DNA of 48,041 bases from CADCTB01 sp035494015 (GTDB lineage Bacteria > Actinomycetota > Acidimicrobiia > Acidimicrobiales > AC-14): the NCBI GenBank assembly GCA_035494015.1, contig DATJHJ010000097.1:1-48041 (forward strand), written 5' to 3'. The notes under the pieces are model-generated. The model saw only the letters and a program-made list of their open reading frames with translations, did not search any database and had not been told where the DNA came from. Shown one piece after another: positions 38,705-47,915 of this stretch (position 1 is its first letter; each line of letters begins with the position of its first letter). A program made the position numbers and the translations under genes.

Positions 38705-41341
38705 ATGTCGCCTGACGCGGCCCAGCTGCGGTTCGCGGTCGAGTTCGCCACCTTCCTGGTGGCGGTGGCCGGCGCCACGATCGTCCTGCTGCGACCCCAG
38801 CTGGTGGGGGCGAAGAACAGATCTCGGATCCTCCTGGCCCTCGGCTTCGCCGGGATAGCCGCCGCCGCCTTCCTGCACGGGTCACTGCTCACCGGCACCC
38901 GCGAGGCCGCCGTCATCTGCCTCCGGGGGGCCGGGATCCTGCTCCTGGCCGTGGGCACCCTCAACTGGGGCGAGGACCGCGTGGCCCGGCGATCGCTGTG
39001 GATCGCCCTCGTGCTGATGGCGGTAGCCGAGGCGGTCTCGGTGATGGGCTCGGCCGGGGCCGCCGACTGGACCCGGGGCGCGGCGGCTCTGGCGCTCGGC
39101 ACCGTCCTCATCACGTCGGCCCGGCGATCGGTCCCGGCCCGCATCGCCGTCAGCGCCGTGGCCACCCTTCTCGTCGTCGTCCTGGCCGTGTCGCTGGCCT
39201 TGTCGATCGTCATCGCCAGCAACGTGCAGAACGAGGCCTTGCGCCGGGTGTCGTCGCGGGCCAGCGCCGAGGCCGAGGAGGTGCAGAGCATCTCCCCCCA
39301 GGACGCGGTGAACAGCGCCAAGCTCGTCGCCCTCACCATCCAGGGCCGCCCCGCCGACTTCCTGGTCAACCTGTCCAACAAGCCGACCGCGGACGCCAGC
39401 GTGGCCAAGAACCTGAAGGACTTCGTCGACAACGGGCTGCTGTCGGCCACCGGTCCGTTGCTGTACGCCACCGAGAAACGGCGGGTCATCGCCGCCGTCG
39501 GCCTGGACTCCCCGGGGGTGGACGCCCTCGTCGGGTCGCGAGCGGTCACCAAGCTGTTGGCTGAGCAGAGCAACTCCGAGGTGACGATCAACTTCGAGAG
39601 CTCCATCGAGGTGATCGACCGGCGGGTGCTGGCCGTCGGGGCCTGGATGGTGCGGGCCGCGGCTCCCGAAGGCATCCGGCCCGTGGGCGTCGTCGTGGCC
39701 TCGACCGACCTCGGCGACGAGTACCTGCGCAGCCGCTCGGCCAACGACCCGGCGGTGACCTTGGCCCTAGTCGACCGCGACCGCCCGCTGGCCTCCTACG
39801 GCCGCCCGCTCGGCCCTGGCCCCGTGCTGCAGGTGGCCCGGGCCGCCCTGACCGGGCCCGGCCAGGCCACCCGCATCTCGGCCGGGACCTTCCTCGCCGC
39901 CCAGAGCGTGGCCGCCCCGGACGGGACGAAAGTCCTCGCCGTGGTGGCGTCCTTGCCCACCACCGTCGTCGACGAGACCCGGAACTCGCTGTTCCGCAAC
40001 CTCTTCCTCGTGGGCCTGCTCACCGCCCTGATGGCCTTCTTCGTGGCCGTCCTGGTCGGCGAACGGATCGGGGTGGGCCTGCGCCGGCTGACCCTGGCCG
40101 CCGAGGCCATCCAGGGCGGGGACCTGACTGTGCGGACGAACGTGTCCAGTCCCGACGAGGTCGGGGTCCTGGGCGCCACCTTCGACTCCATGGCCGAGTC
40201 GATCGAGACGTTGGCCGCCGAGCTGCGCCAGTCCGCGGAGGAGGAGGCCCGGGTGCGCAGCCGCCTGGAGGCTGTCGTGGCCGGGATGGGAGAGGCGCTG
40301 GTGGCCATCGACGCCACCGGTCGCATCACCATCTTCAACGCCGCCGCCGAGGAGCTGTTCGGCGTCCGGGCCCGCGACGCCCTCGGCCACCCGTTCGACG
40401 CAGTGGCGGCCATCACCGCCGAGGACGGGACGGATCTGACCGCCCGGATGGCTCAGCCGTCGACCACGCCGTGGAGCGCGGCGGCGGTGGTCGTGGGCGA
40501 CGACACGCGAGTCCCCGTGGCCCTGTCGAGCGGCGGGCTCGGTCGCCCCGGGGGGCCGGCGGTGGGCGGCGTGTACGTCCTGCGCGACATGCGCCGCGAG
40601 CGGGAGGCCGAGCGGGCCAAGAGCGAGCTGCTCTCCAACATCAGCCACGAGCTGCGCACCCCGCTCGTGCCGATCAAGGGGTACGCCGAGCTCCTCCTGC
40701 GCCGGAACGTCCCGCCGGCCAAGGCGCGCGAGTCGCTGGAGGAGATCGTCGAGGCCGCCGACCGGTTGGAGCTGGTCGTCCAGCGGCTGCTCGACGTGGC
40801 CGCCCAGGAAGCCACCCCTCTGGACGTCCGCCGCGAGCCCGTGGCCGTCCGCCCCCTCCTGGAGTCGGTCGTGAACCGGTGGAAGGGCCGGGTCGACTCC
40901 CGCCACCCCATCACCCGGCGGGTCTCGCGGGACCTTCCCGAGCTGACCGGCGACCGCCGCCTGCTCGAGCGCTGCCTCGACGAGCTGCTCGACAACGCGG
41001 TGAAGTTCTCGCCCGCTGGCGGCGCGGTCTCGGTCACGGCCACCATGTCCTCCAATGGGGGATCCGACGGCGAGGCCTCCCCGTCGGTGCAGCTGTCGGT
41101 GCGGGACCACGGGATCGGCATCCCGGACGACTTGCTGGACGGCATCTTCGAGGACTTCTCCCAGGGCGACAGCTCGCCCACCCGCCAGTTCGGGGGCCTC
41201 GGCCTCGGGCTGGCCCTCGTGCGCCGGATCGTCCACGCCCACGGTGGGGACCTGGTCTGCGAGACAAGTCCCGGCGAGGGCTCTACCTTCTCGATCGTGC
41301 TCCCGGTGATGCCCCCGCCTCCCAAGAGGCGCGGGCGATGA
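38705..41341 (+). CDS. Membrane sensor histidine kinase
   Basis: 878 aa. The first ~171 residues hold about six hydrophobic helices, then an extracellular sensor region (172-430) and a further helix (431-452). HAMP (about 453-510) and PAS (about 520-635) link to a HisKA domain with intact phospho-His648 (SNISHELRTP) and a HATPase domain: N box LLDNAVKFS, G1 DHGIGIP, G2 FGGLGLGLALV. Substrate sensed is unknown and no response regulator adjoins. The FecR-type lipoprotein gene follows with ATGA overlap, suggesting that the kinase and lipoprotein act together. Confidence 0.94.
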   Translation: MSPDAAQLRFAVEFATFLVAVAGATIVLLRPQLVGAKNRSRILLALGFAGIAAAAFLHGSLLTGTREAAVICLRGAGILLLAVGTLNWGEDRVARRSLWIALVLMAVAEAVSVMGSAGAADWTRGAAALALGTVLITSARRSVPARIAVSAVATLLVVVLAVSLALSIVIASNVQNEALRRVSSRASAEAEEVQSISPQDAVNSAKLVALTIQGRPADFLVNLSNKPTADASVAKNLKDFVDNGLLSATGPLLYATEKRRVIAAVGLDSPGVDALVGSRAVTKLLAEQSNSEVTINFESSIEVIDRRVLAVGAWMVRAAAPEGIRPVGVVVASTDLGDEYLRSRSANDPAVTLALVDRDRPLASYGRPLGPGPVLQVARAALTGPGQATRISAGTFLAAQSVAAPDGTKVLAVVASLPTTVVDETRNSLFRNLFLVGLLTALMAFFVAVLVGERIGVGLRRLTLAAEAIQGGDLTVRTNVSSPDEVGVLGATFDSMAESIETLAAELRQSAEEEARVRSRLEAVVAGMGEALVAIDATGRITIFNAAAEELFGVRARDALGHPFDAVAAITAEDGTDLTARMAQPSTTPWSAAAVVVGDDTRVPVALSSGGLGRPGGPAVGGVYVLRDMRREREAERAKSELLSNISHELRTPLVPIKGYAELLLRRNVPPAKARESLEEIVEAADRLELVVQRLLDVAAQEATPLDVRREPVAVRPLLESVVNRWKGRVDSRHPITRRVSRDLPELTGDRRLLERCLDELLDNAVKFSPAGGAVSVTATMSSNGGSDGEASPSVQLSVRDHGIGIPDDLLDGIFEDFSQGDSSPTRQFGGLGLGLALVRRIVHAHGGDLVCETSPGEGSTFSIVLPVMPPPPKRRGR

Positions 41342-42558
41342 CCGGACAGCGACACCGCCGCCTCGTCGTCCCGGTCGCCGTGCTCCTGGCGGCCGTGGCC
41401 CTCGGCGCGTGCCGCAGCTCCTCCCGCCCCGTCGTCGCCCGGCTCACCGTCGACGGCCAGGCCGACGTCTCCCAGCCCGGCGAGGACCGCACGCAGGTCA
41501 CCGGCTCCAGAGGCCTGCGGGTCGACGATCGCATCCGGGTGCGCCAGGGCACGGCCGAGATCCGCCTGGGTGACCAGCACATCGAGCTCCGGCAGGGGTC
41601 CGACGTCGAGCTGCGGGCCGCCGGCAGCCGCTCCCGGACGACGCCCGAGCTCATGGGCGGCGACCTGCTGGTGACGTCGGGCACCGGCCCCTTCGCACTG
41701 CGCGCCCCCGGCGTCGACGTGTCCGTGTCCGGGACGGCCCGGGTGTCGCGGGGCGTGGCCCTCCTCGTCGCCACCTACAAGGGTTTCGTCACCATGGATG
41801 CCGACGGGCGATCGCTCACCGTCCCCGCCCTTCGCCAGGCCGCCGTGCAGGCCACCGGTGGGCTCCCGCCCCGGGTCACGCCGCTCGAGTACTCGGTCAC
41901 CGACCTGTGGGACCAGCGGTACCTGTCCGACGCCATCGAGCTGGGGAACCAGCTGGCGTCGCGCAGCCAGGGTTTCAGCGCCCAGGTCGGCGACGACGCC
42001 CGCAGCGTGAAGGCGTTCCGCAGCCTGTTCCCGCAGCTGGCCGCCGAGCCGTCCTTCGACGCCCCGCTGTTCAACGCCAGCCGCCCGCCCGGGGAGAGCC
42101 TGGTCGGCGCGGCCATCACCTTGGCCGGCACCAACGGCACGTTCTCCAGCCGGTGGGCCGCGGTCTTCGCCTTCCGTGACGACGGGGCGTCGTGGGGCCT
42201 GGTCGCCCTCGACCAGGGGGTCGACCGCGTCGGCGTGCTCGACAGTGTCCAGGCCGCCATCGCTCGGGGGCCCACCACGTTCGCCGCCGGGTCGCCGGGC
42301 TCCGGCCCGGGCACCCTTCCCCCGCCGTCGGGCGGTGCGGCCACGACGACCACGACCACCGTGCCCCGCTCGACGGTGACCACTCGACCGGCGGGCGGTG
42401 CCGGGGGGAGCACCACGACGACCACCAGGCCCCCGTCATCCCCGACCACGACCACGCCGACCGGACCGGTGAACACCGGCAGCCCGGTGATCGACGACAC
42501 CGTCAACTCCCTGGTCGACACGCTCACCGGCCTGCTGCGCAGCCTGGGCGGCCAGTAG
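41338..42558 (+). CDS. FecR-domain lipoprotein
   Basis: 406 aa. Signal peptide with lipobox LGAC, lipidated at Cys25, followed by a FecR-like beta domain (about 35-155: RLTVDGQADVSQ, LRVDDRIRVRQGTAEIRL, GGDLLVTSG, VSVSGTARVSRG) usually involved in ligand or partner sensing across membranes. A middle globular part follows, and a Thr/Pro-rich tail (about 340-385) with many TTTT runs, then an amphipathic C-terminal helix. It shares four bases with the kinase stop (ATGA) and precedes the DivIVA gene. A partner for the kinase sensor domain is inferred. Confidence 0.85.
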   Translation: MTGQRHRRLVVPVAVLLAAVALGACRSSSRPVVARLTVDGQADVSQPGEDRTQVTGSRGLRVDDRIRVRQGTAEIRLGDQHIELRQGSDVELRAAGSRSRTTPELMGGDLLVTSGTGPFALRAPGVDVSVSGTARVSRGVALLVATYKGFVTMDADGRSLTVPALRQAAVQATGGLPPRVTPLEYSVTDLWDQRYLSDAIELGNQLASRSQGFSAQVGDDARSVKAFRSLFPQLAAEPSFDAPLFNASRPPGESLVGAAITLAGTNGTFSSRWAAVFAFRDDGASWGLVALDQGVDRVGVLDSVQAAIARGPTTFAAGSPGSGPGTLPPPSGGAATTTTTTVPRSTVTTRPAGGAGGSTTTTTRPPSSPTTTTPTGPVNTGSPVIDDTVNSLVDTLTGLLRSLGGQ

Positions 42559-42585
42559 GTCCGCCAGTTCGGCGCCGGCCCCACG

Positions 42586-42591
42586 TACGCT
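42586..42591 (+). promoter_or_regulatory. -10 element for the DivIVA-domain gene (leaderless)
   Basis: TACGCT, 7 bases before the ATG at 42599. Confidence 0.5.
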
Positions 42592-42598
42592 GGCGGCG

Positions 42599-44485
42599 AT
42601 GGAGGAGGACGCGCCTGTCATCTCCAGCGGCCAGGTCATCACGCCTGAGACCGTCCTGACCCAGAGCTTCACATCGGCCTTCCGCGGCTACCACCCGGGA
42701 GAGGTCCGCCAGTTCCTGAAGCGGGTCAGCGACGAGCTGGCGGCCAGCGCCGGGCGGGAGGTGGAGCTGCGCCGGGCGCTGCAGGACGCCCTGAACCGGG
42801 CGGCCCACCCCGAGCTCGACGAGACGACGGTCACCACGGTCCTGGGCGAGCACGCGGCCCGCCTGATCTCCAGCGCCCGGGAGACGGCCTCGTCGATTAC
42901 CGGCGACGCCACCAAGCGGGCCGACGCCGTGCTCCGTGACGCCGACGGGCGGGTGGCCCGCATGCGCGACGAGGCCGAGGGGTTGCTGGCTCGCCGGCTG
43001 GCCGAGGCGGACGCCGCCACCGCCGTCGTCCGCCAGGAGGCGGAGGCCACGGCCCAGCGGCTGATCGAAGAGGCCACGCAGCGGGGCAAGGAGATGGTCG
43101 CCGAGGCCCGCGACGTCCGGGAACGCATGCTGGCTGACCTGTCCCGCCGGCGCCGGGCGGCCCAGGCCCAGGTCGAGCAGCTGCGAGCGGCCCGGGACCG
43201 GCTCCTGTCGGCCTACGAGGTCGTCCGCCGGACGGTCGACGAAGCCACCGGCGAGCTGGAGGCGGCCGAGCCTGAAGCGCGCGCTGCGGCGGAAGCCGTC
43301 CGCCTCGTGGACGAGGAGCTGGCGCCGGCCCGGCGATCCTCGTCGGCGGCCGTCGCGCCGGCGGCGGCGCCGGTCGCCGCCGACAAGGCCCTCGCTTTGG
43401 TGGCCGCGCCCGCCGGCCGTGAGCGGGCCAACCCCCCCGGCGCCACGCTGCTCCGGCGGGTGACCGAGCCGCCGCCCGCCCCGCCCGCCCCGGCCGTCGG
43501 GCCTGAACGCCCGCCGATGCGGCCCCAGACCGTGGCCGGTGCCGTCGCCCGCCACCAGCCCGCGCCAGAGCCGCCGCTGGCGCCGGCGCCGCCCGAGCCA
43601 TCGGACCTGGCCACCGGGGAGGTGCCGGCCGTCGCCGACGAGCCGGTGCCGCCGCCCGACCACGGGAACGGCAACGGGCACGGCAACGGGAACGGTCACG
43701 GCGTGGAGTCGCCGCCGGAGACCAGGGTGGACGCCCTTTTCGCCCGCATCCGGGCCGATCGAGTCGAACCGGCGCCGCCTGCCCCGCCTGCCCCGCCTGC
43801 CCCGTCGGCGTCAGTACCGACGCTGGACCCGATCGCCGCCGAGAACGCCCTGGGCCAGCGCGACGAGCTGCTCGAGAACGTGGAGGCCGGGCTGACCCGC
43901 GCCCTGAAGCGGATCCTGCAGGACGAGCAGAACGAGGTGCTGGACCGGCTGCGCCGAGCCGGCGCCGCCCCGGCCGACGCCGCCCTGCCCGACCCCGAGG
44001 ACCAGCGCAACCGGTACCGCGACGCCGCCCTGCCCTGGCTGGAGCAAGCGGCGCGAGCCGGTGCCGGCTTCGCGGGATCGGGCCACCCGGCGGAGGGCGC
44101 TTCGCCGGGCCTCCACGAGCAGGCGGCCGCCCTGGTCGCCGAGTTGGTGGCGCCGCTGCGCGACCGGCTGGCCCGGGCCGCAGAGGCGGACGATGCAGCC
44201 GCCGCGGGCGAGGGCTTGCGCGCCGTGTACCGGCAGTGGAAGGTGCAGCACGTCGAGGTCGCCGCCCGCCACCACCTGATGACCGCGTTCAGCGGCGGCG
44301 CGTTCGCGGCCCTGCCCGACGGGGCGCGGGTCCAGTGGGTGGTCGACGACGACGGCCACTGCCCCGACTGCGACGACAACGCCCTGGCCGGGGCCACGGC
44401 CAAGGGCCACCCCTTCCCCACCGGGCAGTTGCACCCGCCCGCGCATCCCGGCTGCCGGTGCGTGCTGGTACCGGCGCCGGCCTGA
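42599..44485 (+). CDS. DivIVA-domain protein with a MuF-like cysteine tail
   Basis: 628 aa. A DivIVA N-terminal domain (about 14-48: VLTQSFTSAFRGYHPGEVRQF) binds curved membrane, then a long coiled coil (50-240) full of Ala/Glu/Arg. A disordered Pro/Ala middle follows (240-400) with a GNGNGHGNGNGHG run and PAP repeats. A second helical part (about 410-570) ends in a cysteine tail: Cys588, Cys591 (HCPDC), Cys619 and Cys621 in PPAHPGCRC. That tail closely resembles the PFxxGxxxPPxHPxCRC end of phage Mu F/SPP1 gp7-like head proteins. The role is unknown; wall-growth or pole scaffolding is likely. A -10 TACGCT lies 7 bases before the ATG. Confidence 0.85.
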   Translation: MEEDAPVISSGQVITPETVLTQSFTSAFRGYHPGEVRQFLKRVSDELAASAGREVELRRALQDALNRAAHPELDETTVTTVLGEHAARLISSARETASSITGDATKRADAVLRDADGRVARMRDEAEGLLARRLAEADAATAVVRQEAEATAQRLIEEATQRGKEMVAEARDVRERMLADLSRRRRAAQAQVEQLRAARDRLLSAYEVVRRTVDEATGELEAAEPEARAAAEAVRLVDEELAPARRSSSAAVAPAAAPVAADKALALVAAPAGRERANPPGATLLRRVTEPPPAPPAPAVGPERPPMRPQTVAGAVARHQPAPEPPLAPAPPEPSDLATGEVPAVADEPVPPPDHGNGNGHGNGNGHGVESPPETRVDALFARIRADRVEPAPPAPPAPPAPSASVPTLDPIAAENALGQRDELLENVEAGLTRALKRILQDEQNEVLDRLRRAGAAPADAALPDPEDQRNRYRDAALPWLEQAARAGAGFAGSGHPAEGASPGLHEQAAALVAELVAPLRDRLARAAEADDAAAAGEGLRAVYRQWKVQHVEVAARHHLMTAFSGGAFAALPDGARVQWVVDDDGHCPDCDDNALAGATAKGHPFPTGQLHPPAHPGCRCVLVPAPA

Positions 44486-44509
44486 GACCCGCTCCCCGCC
44501 GCACCGACC

Positions 44510-44515
44510 TAGGCT
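44510..44515 (+). promoter_or_regulatory. -10 element upstream of the UPF0182 gene
   Basis: TAGGCT; the transcript would have a ~45-base leader that carries the GGAAGGAAG ribosome binding site. Confidence 0.4.
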
Positions 44516-44566
44516 GACCCTCAGCACAGAGAGACGCAGCAGGGCCCGCGGCCCGGAAGGAAGAGT

Positions 44567-47524
44567 GTGCGCGCTCCAACCGACATAGCCGGACGCCGGC
44601 GCCGGCCGGCCCGGGGTCGCATCCTCCTGGTAATCATCGCCGCTGCGCTGTTCCTGTTCCTCATCTCGCTGCGCGGGATCGCCGGCTTCTACACCGACTA
44701 CCTCTGGTTCGACGAGCTGCACCTCACCTCGGTGTGGCGCTCGGTGCTCGGGGTGAAGTTCGCCCTCGGCGGCCTGTTCACCGTCCTGTTCTTCGCCCTG
44801 CTGTGGGCCAACCTGGCCATCGCCGACCTCCTCGCCCCCACCTTCCGGCCCCTCGGGCCGGAGGAGCAGCTGATCGAGCGCTACCACGAGGTCGTCGGGT
44901 CGCGGGCCGGGCTCGTGCGCGTGGCCATCGCCGGCGCCTTCGCCCTCATCGCCGGGCCGGGCGCCTCCGGTCAATGGGGCTCGTGGATCCTGTTCCGCAA
45001 CCACGTCCCCTTCGAGTCGAAGGACGCCCTGTTCCACAAGGACATCGGCTTCTACGTCTTCCAGCTGCCCTTCGCCAAGTTCGTGGTCGACTGGCTGTTC
45101 GCCTCCCTGGTGATCGTGGCCATCGTCACCGCCGTCGCCCACTACCTGAACGGCGGCATCCGGTTCCAGACCCCAATGCAGAAGGTCACGCCGCAGGTCA
45201 AGGCCCACCTGTCGGTGCTCATGGCCGTGCTGGCCATGCTCAAGGCGGTCGACTACTACCTGCAGAAGTACGAGCTGGTGTACGCCACCCGAGGCGTGGT
45301 CCAGGGGGCGGGCTACACCGACGTGAAGGCCCAGCTACCGGCCATGCGGTTGCTGCTCGGGATATCGCTCATCGCCGCCGTGCTGTTCATCTACAACATC
45401 TTCCGGCGGGGCTGGGTCCTACCGGTGATCGCCGTCGGGCTGTGGGCCATGGTCTCGGTCGTGGTCGGCGCCGCCATCCCCGCCGCCGTCCAGCAGTTCC
45501 GGGTCCAGCCGACGGAGTCGACCAAGGAGCGGCCGTACATCGACCGCAACATCAAGGCCACCAAGGCGGCGTTCAACCTGCGGGACGTCCAGATGAACGA
45601 CTTCGCCGCCGACAACAACGTCACCACCGCCGACATCAACAACAACGCCGCCACCATCGAGAACGCCCGCCTCTGGGACCCCGACCCCAACATCCTGCAG
45701 CAGACCTACAACCAGCTGCAGCAGATCCGGAACTTTTACCAGTTCAACGACGTCGACGTGGACCGCTACGTCGTCGACGGCCGGGTGCGCCAGGAGCTGA
45801 TCTCGGCCCGGGAGCTGAACATCGGCGGCATCCCGTCCCAGTCGTGGGTCAACCAGCACCTCGTCTACACCCACGGCTATGCCGCAGTGCTCACCCCGAG
45901 CAACGCGGTCGAGCCCGATGGGAAGCCCGCCCTGCAGCTGAAGGATCTCCCGCCCCAGGGGACGCCCGTTCCCGCCCAGCCGGCCATCTACTACGGCCAG
46001 GACATGGCCGGCTACGCCATCGTCGACACCGACCAGAAGGAAGTCGACTATCCCGAGGCCAACGGGACGAACCACACCACCACGTACACCGGGAGCGGCG
46101 GGGTCAAGATCGACTCCTTCGTGCGCCGCGCCGCCCTCGCCCTGCGCTTCGGCGACATCAACCCGATGATCTCCAGCTTCGTGACCTCGAGGTCGCGCGC
46201 CATCTACATCCGGGACATCGACGAGCGGGTCCGCAAGGCCGCCCCCTTCCTCAAGTTCGACTCCGATCCGTACCCGATCATCTACAAGGACCGGATCCAG
46301 TGGATCTACGACGCCTACACGACGACGAGCCGGTACCCGTACAGCCAGTCGGCCGACACCTCCCGCCTCGACGCGGCCAGCGACCTCAACACCAACTTCA
46401 ACTACGTCCGCAACTCGGTGAAGGTCGTTATCGACTCCTACACGGGCAAGATGACCTTCTACATCGTCGACCAGGGCGACCCGATGATCAAGGCCTACAA
46501 GAAGGCCTTCCCCAAGCTGTTCACGGACGGCACCAACGTGGACCCCGAGCTCAGGGCCCACTTCCGCTACCCGGAGGACATGTTCCGGGTCCAGACCAAC
46601 ATGTTCGGCCGCTACCACATCTCGAACGCCGGTGACTTCTACAACAACACCGACGCATGGGACATCGCCCAGGCCCCGGGCGCCATCAGCAACGCCACCC
46701 CGCTCATCCCCCAGACCAACGCCGCCGGGCAGGCCACCCAGTCCCGCGAGGCCCGCATGGACCCCTACTACCTGCTCATGCGCTTGCCCGAGGAGCAGAC
46801 CGAGGACTTCCTGCTGCTGCAGCCCTTCGTCCCCCGGTCCAAGGACGACAGCGTGAAGGTGCTGAGCGCCTTCATGGTGGCCAAGAGCGATCCGAACAAC
46901 TACGGCCAGCTCGAGGCGTTCGTCATGCCCCGGGGCAGGCAGGTCGACGGGCCGGCGCTGGTGAACTCGCGGATCAACCAGACGCCTGAGGTCTCTTCGC
47001 AGATCACCCTGCTGAACACGTCGGGGTCCAAGGTGCGCCTCGGCAACCTGCTCCTCATCCCCGTCGAACAGTCCCTGCTCTACATCCGCCCGCTCTACGT
47101 CGAGGCCGAGGGCAGTCCGCTGCCCCAGCTGAAGAAGGTCATCGTGGTGTTCGGCGACAAGGTGGTCATGCGCGACTCGCTGCGGGAGGCGATCGGGGTC
47201 ATCTTCCCGGGCAGCGCGCCGGCCACGTTGGAGCAACAGGGGGCGGGTGCCGCCTCGCCACCACCGGCGGGTGGGGGGACGACCGCGCCCCCCACGACGG
47301 GTGGCACGACCCCGACCACCGTCGCCCCCACTGTCGGCGACCTCCTGGACCAGGCCGCGGCCCGCTTCGCCGACGCCGACGCCGCCCTCAAGAACGGCGA
47401 CCTGGCCGGCTACCAGAAGGCCACCAACGACGCCAAGGATCTCGTCACCCGGGCCACCCAGGCGGCCAGGGCCACCGCCGCCCCCGCCCCGACCACCACC
47501 CCGACGACCAAGGCCACCGCGTAG
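44567..47524 (+). CDS. UPF0182 membrane protein (COG1615)
   Basis: 985 aa, the normal length for this actinobacterial/cyanobacterial family of unknown function. Seven N-terminal membrane helices (about 19-36, 58-80, 113-131, 163-192, 212-228, 260-278, 283-305) are followed by a ~590-residue extracellular domain with conserved Asn/Tyr-rich sequence (TTADINNNAATIENARLWD, YTHGYAAVL, RYPEDMFRVQ) and a Thr/Pro/Ala tail (about 890-985). The GTG at 44567 has a purine-rich GGAAGGAAG site. Probably a cell-envelope protein; its enzymatic role, if any, is not known. The initiator tRNA gene lies 23 bases downstream. Confidence 0.95.
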   Translation: MRAPTDIAGRRRRPARGRILLVIIAAALFLFLISLRGIAGFYTDYLWFDELHLTSVWRSVLGVKFALGGLFTVLFFALLWANLAIADLLAPTFRPLGPEEQLIERYHEVVGSRAGLVRVAIAGAFALIAGPGASGQWGSWILFRNHVPFESKDALFHKDIGFYVFQLPFAKFVVDWLFASLVIVAIVTAVAHYLNGGIRFQTPMQKVTPQVKAHLSVLMAVLAMLKAVDYYLQKYELVYATRGVVQGAGYTDVKAQLPAMRLLLGISLIAAVLFIYNIFRRGWVLPVIAVGLWAMVSVVVGAAIPAAVQQFRVQPTESTKERPYIDRNIKATKAAFNLRDVQMNDFAADNNVTTADINNNAATIENARLWDPDPNILQQTYNQLQQIRNFYQFNDVDVDRYVVDGRVRQELISARELNIGGIPSQSWVNQHLVYTHGYAAVLTPSNAVEPDGKPALQLKDLPPQGTPVPAQPAIYYGQDMAGYAIVDTDQKEVDYPEANGTNHTTTYTGSGGVKIDSFVRRAALALRFGDINPMISSFVTSRSRAIYIRDIDERVRKAAPFLKFDSDPYPIIYKDRIQWIYDAYTTTSRYPYSQSADTSRLDAASDLNTNFNYVRNSVKVVIDSYTGKMTFYIVDQGDPMIKAYKKAFPKLFTDGTNVDPELRAHFRYPEDMFRVQTNMFGRYHISNAGDFYNNTDAWDIAQAPGAISNATPLIPQTNAAGQATQSREARMDPYYLLMRLPEEQTEDFLLLQPFVPRSKDDSVKVLSAFMVAKSDPNNYGQLEAFVMPRGRQVDGPALVNSRINQTPEVSSQITLLNTSGSKVRLGNLLLIPVEQSLLYIRPLYVEAEGSPLPQLKKVIVVFGDKVVMRDSLREAIGVIFPGSAPATLEQQGAGAASPPPAGGGTTAPPTTGGTTPTTVAPTVGDLLDQAAARFADADAALKNGDLAGYQKATNDAKDLVTRATQAARATAAPAPTTTPTTKATA

Positions 47525-47547
47525 GTGTAATCTGGGACTTCACCCGC

Positions 47548-47621
<74 letters not shown>

Positions 47622-47645
47622 CTAACCAACTTGTACGAGCAGGTC

Positions 47646-47673
47646 AGGGCCGGTCCGGAGGATCGGCCCTTCT
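47646..47673 (+). terminator. Hairpin terminator after tRNA-fMet
   Basis: Arms AGGGCCG (47646-47652) and CGGCCCT (47664-47670) around an 11-base loop, followed by TCT; 24 bases after the tRNA. Confidence 0.6.
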
Positions 47674-47898
47674 GCGTGAGGTTGCAACCTACGCCGGACT
47701 TCTAAGCGTTTCCCGGCCATCCAGGTCCCTCGCCCAGGCTCAGACCAGAACGCCTCGACCGCAGCCTTGGACGAGGTCTCGCCATCGAACCAGCCGGCCG
47801 GGGCTCGGCCGATAAGATAAGAACGAGCGTGCCATGAGCTCCTGCCCAACGAGCTACTCACGGCAGCGAGCCGTTGCGCCAGCCGACCGTACGTCTCC

Positions 47899-47904
47899 TA
47901 GCCT
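47899..47904 (+). promoter_or_regulatory. -10 element before the partial restriction gene
   Basis: TAGCCT, 11 bases before the ATG at 47916, giving a leader of only a few bases. Confidence 0.3.
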
Positions 47905-47915
47905 GCTTGCCGGCG

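Noticed and set aside
47622..47861. 79-codon minus-strand open frame after tRNA-fMet
   Set aside because: No motif, no ribosome site, overlaps the tRNA terminator; likely chance in a gene-poor gap.
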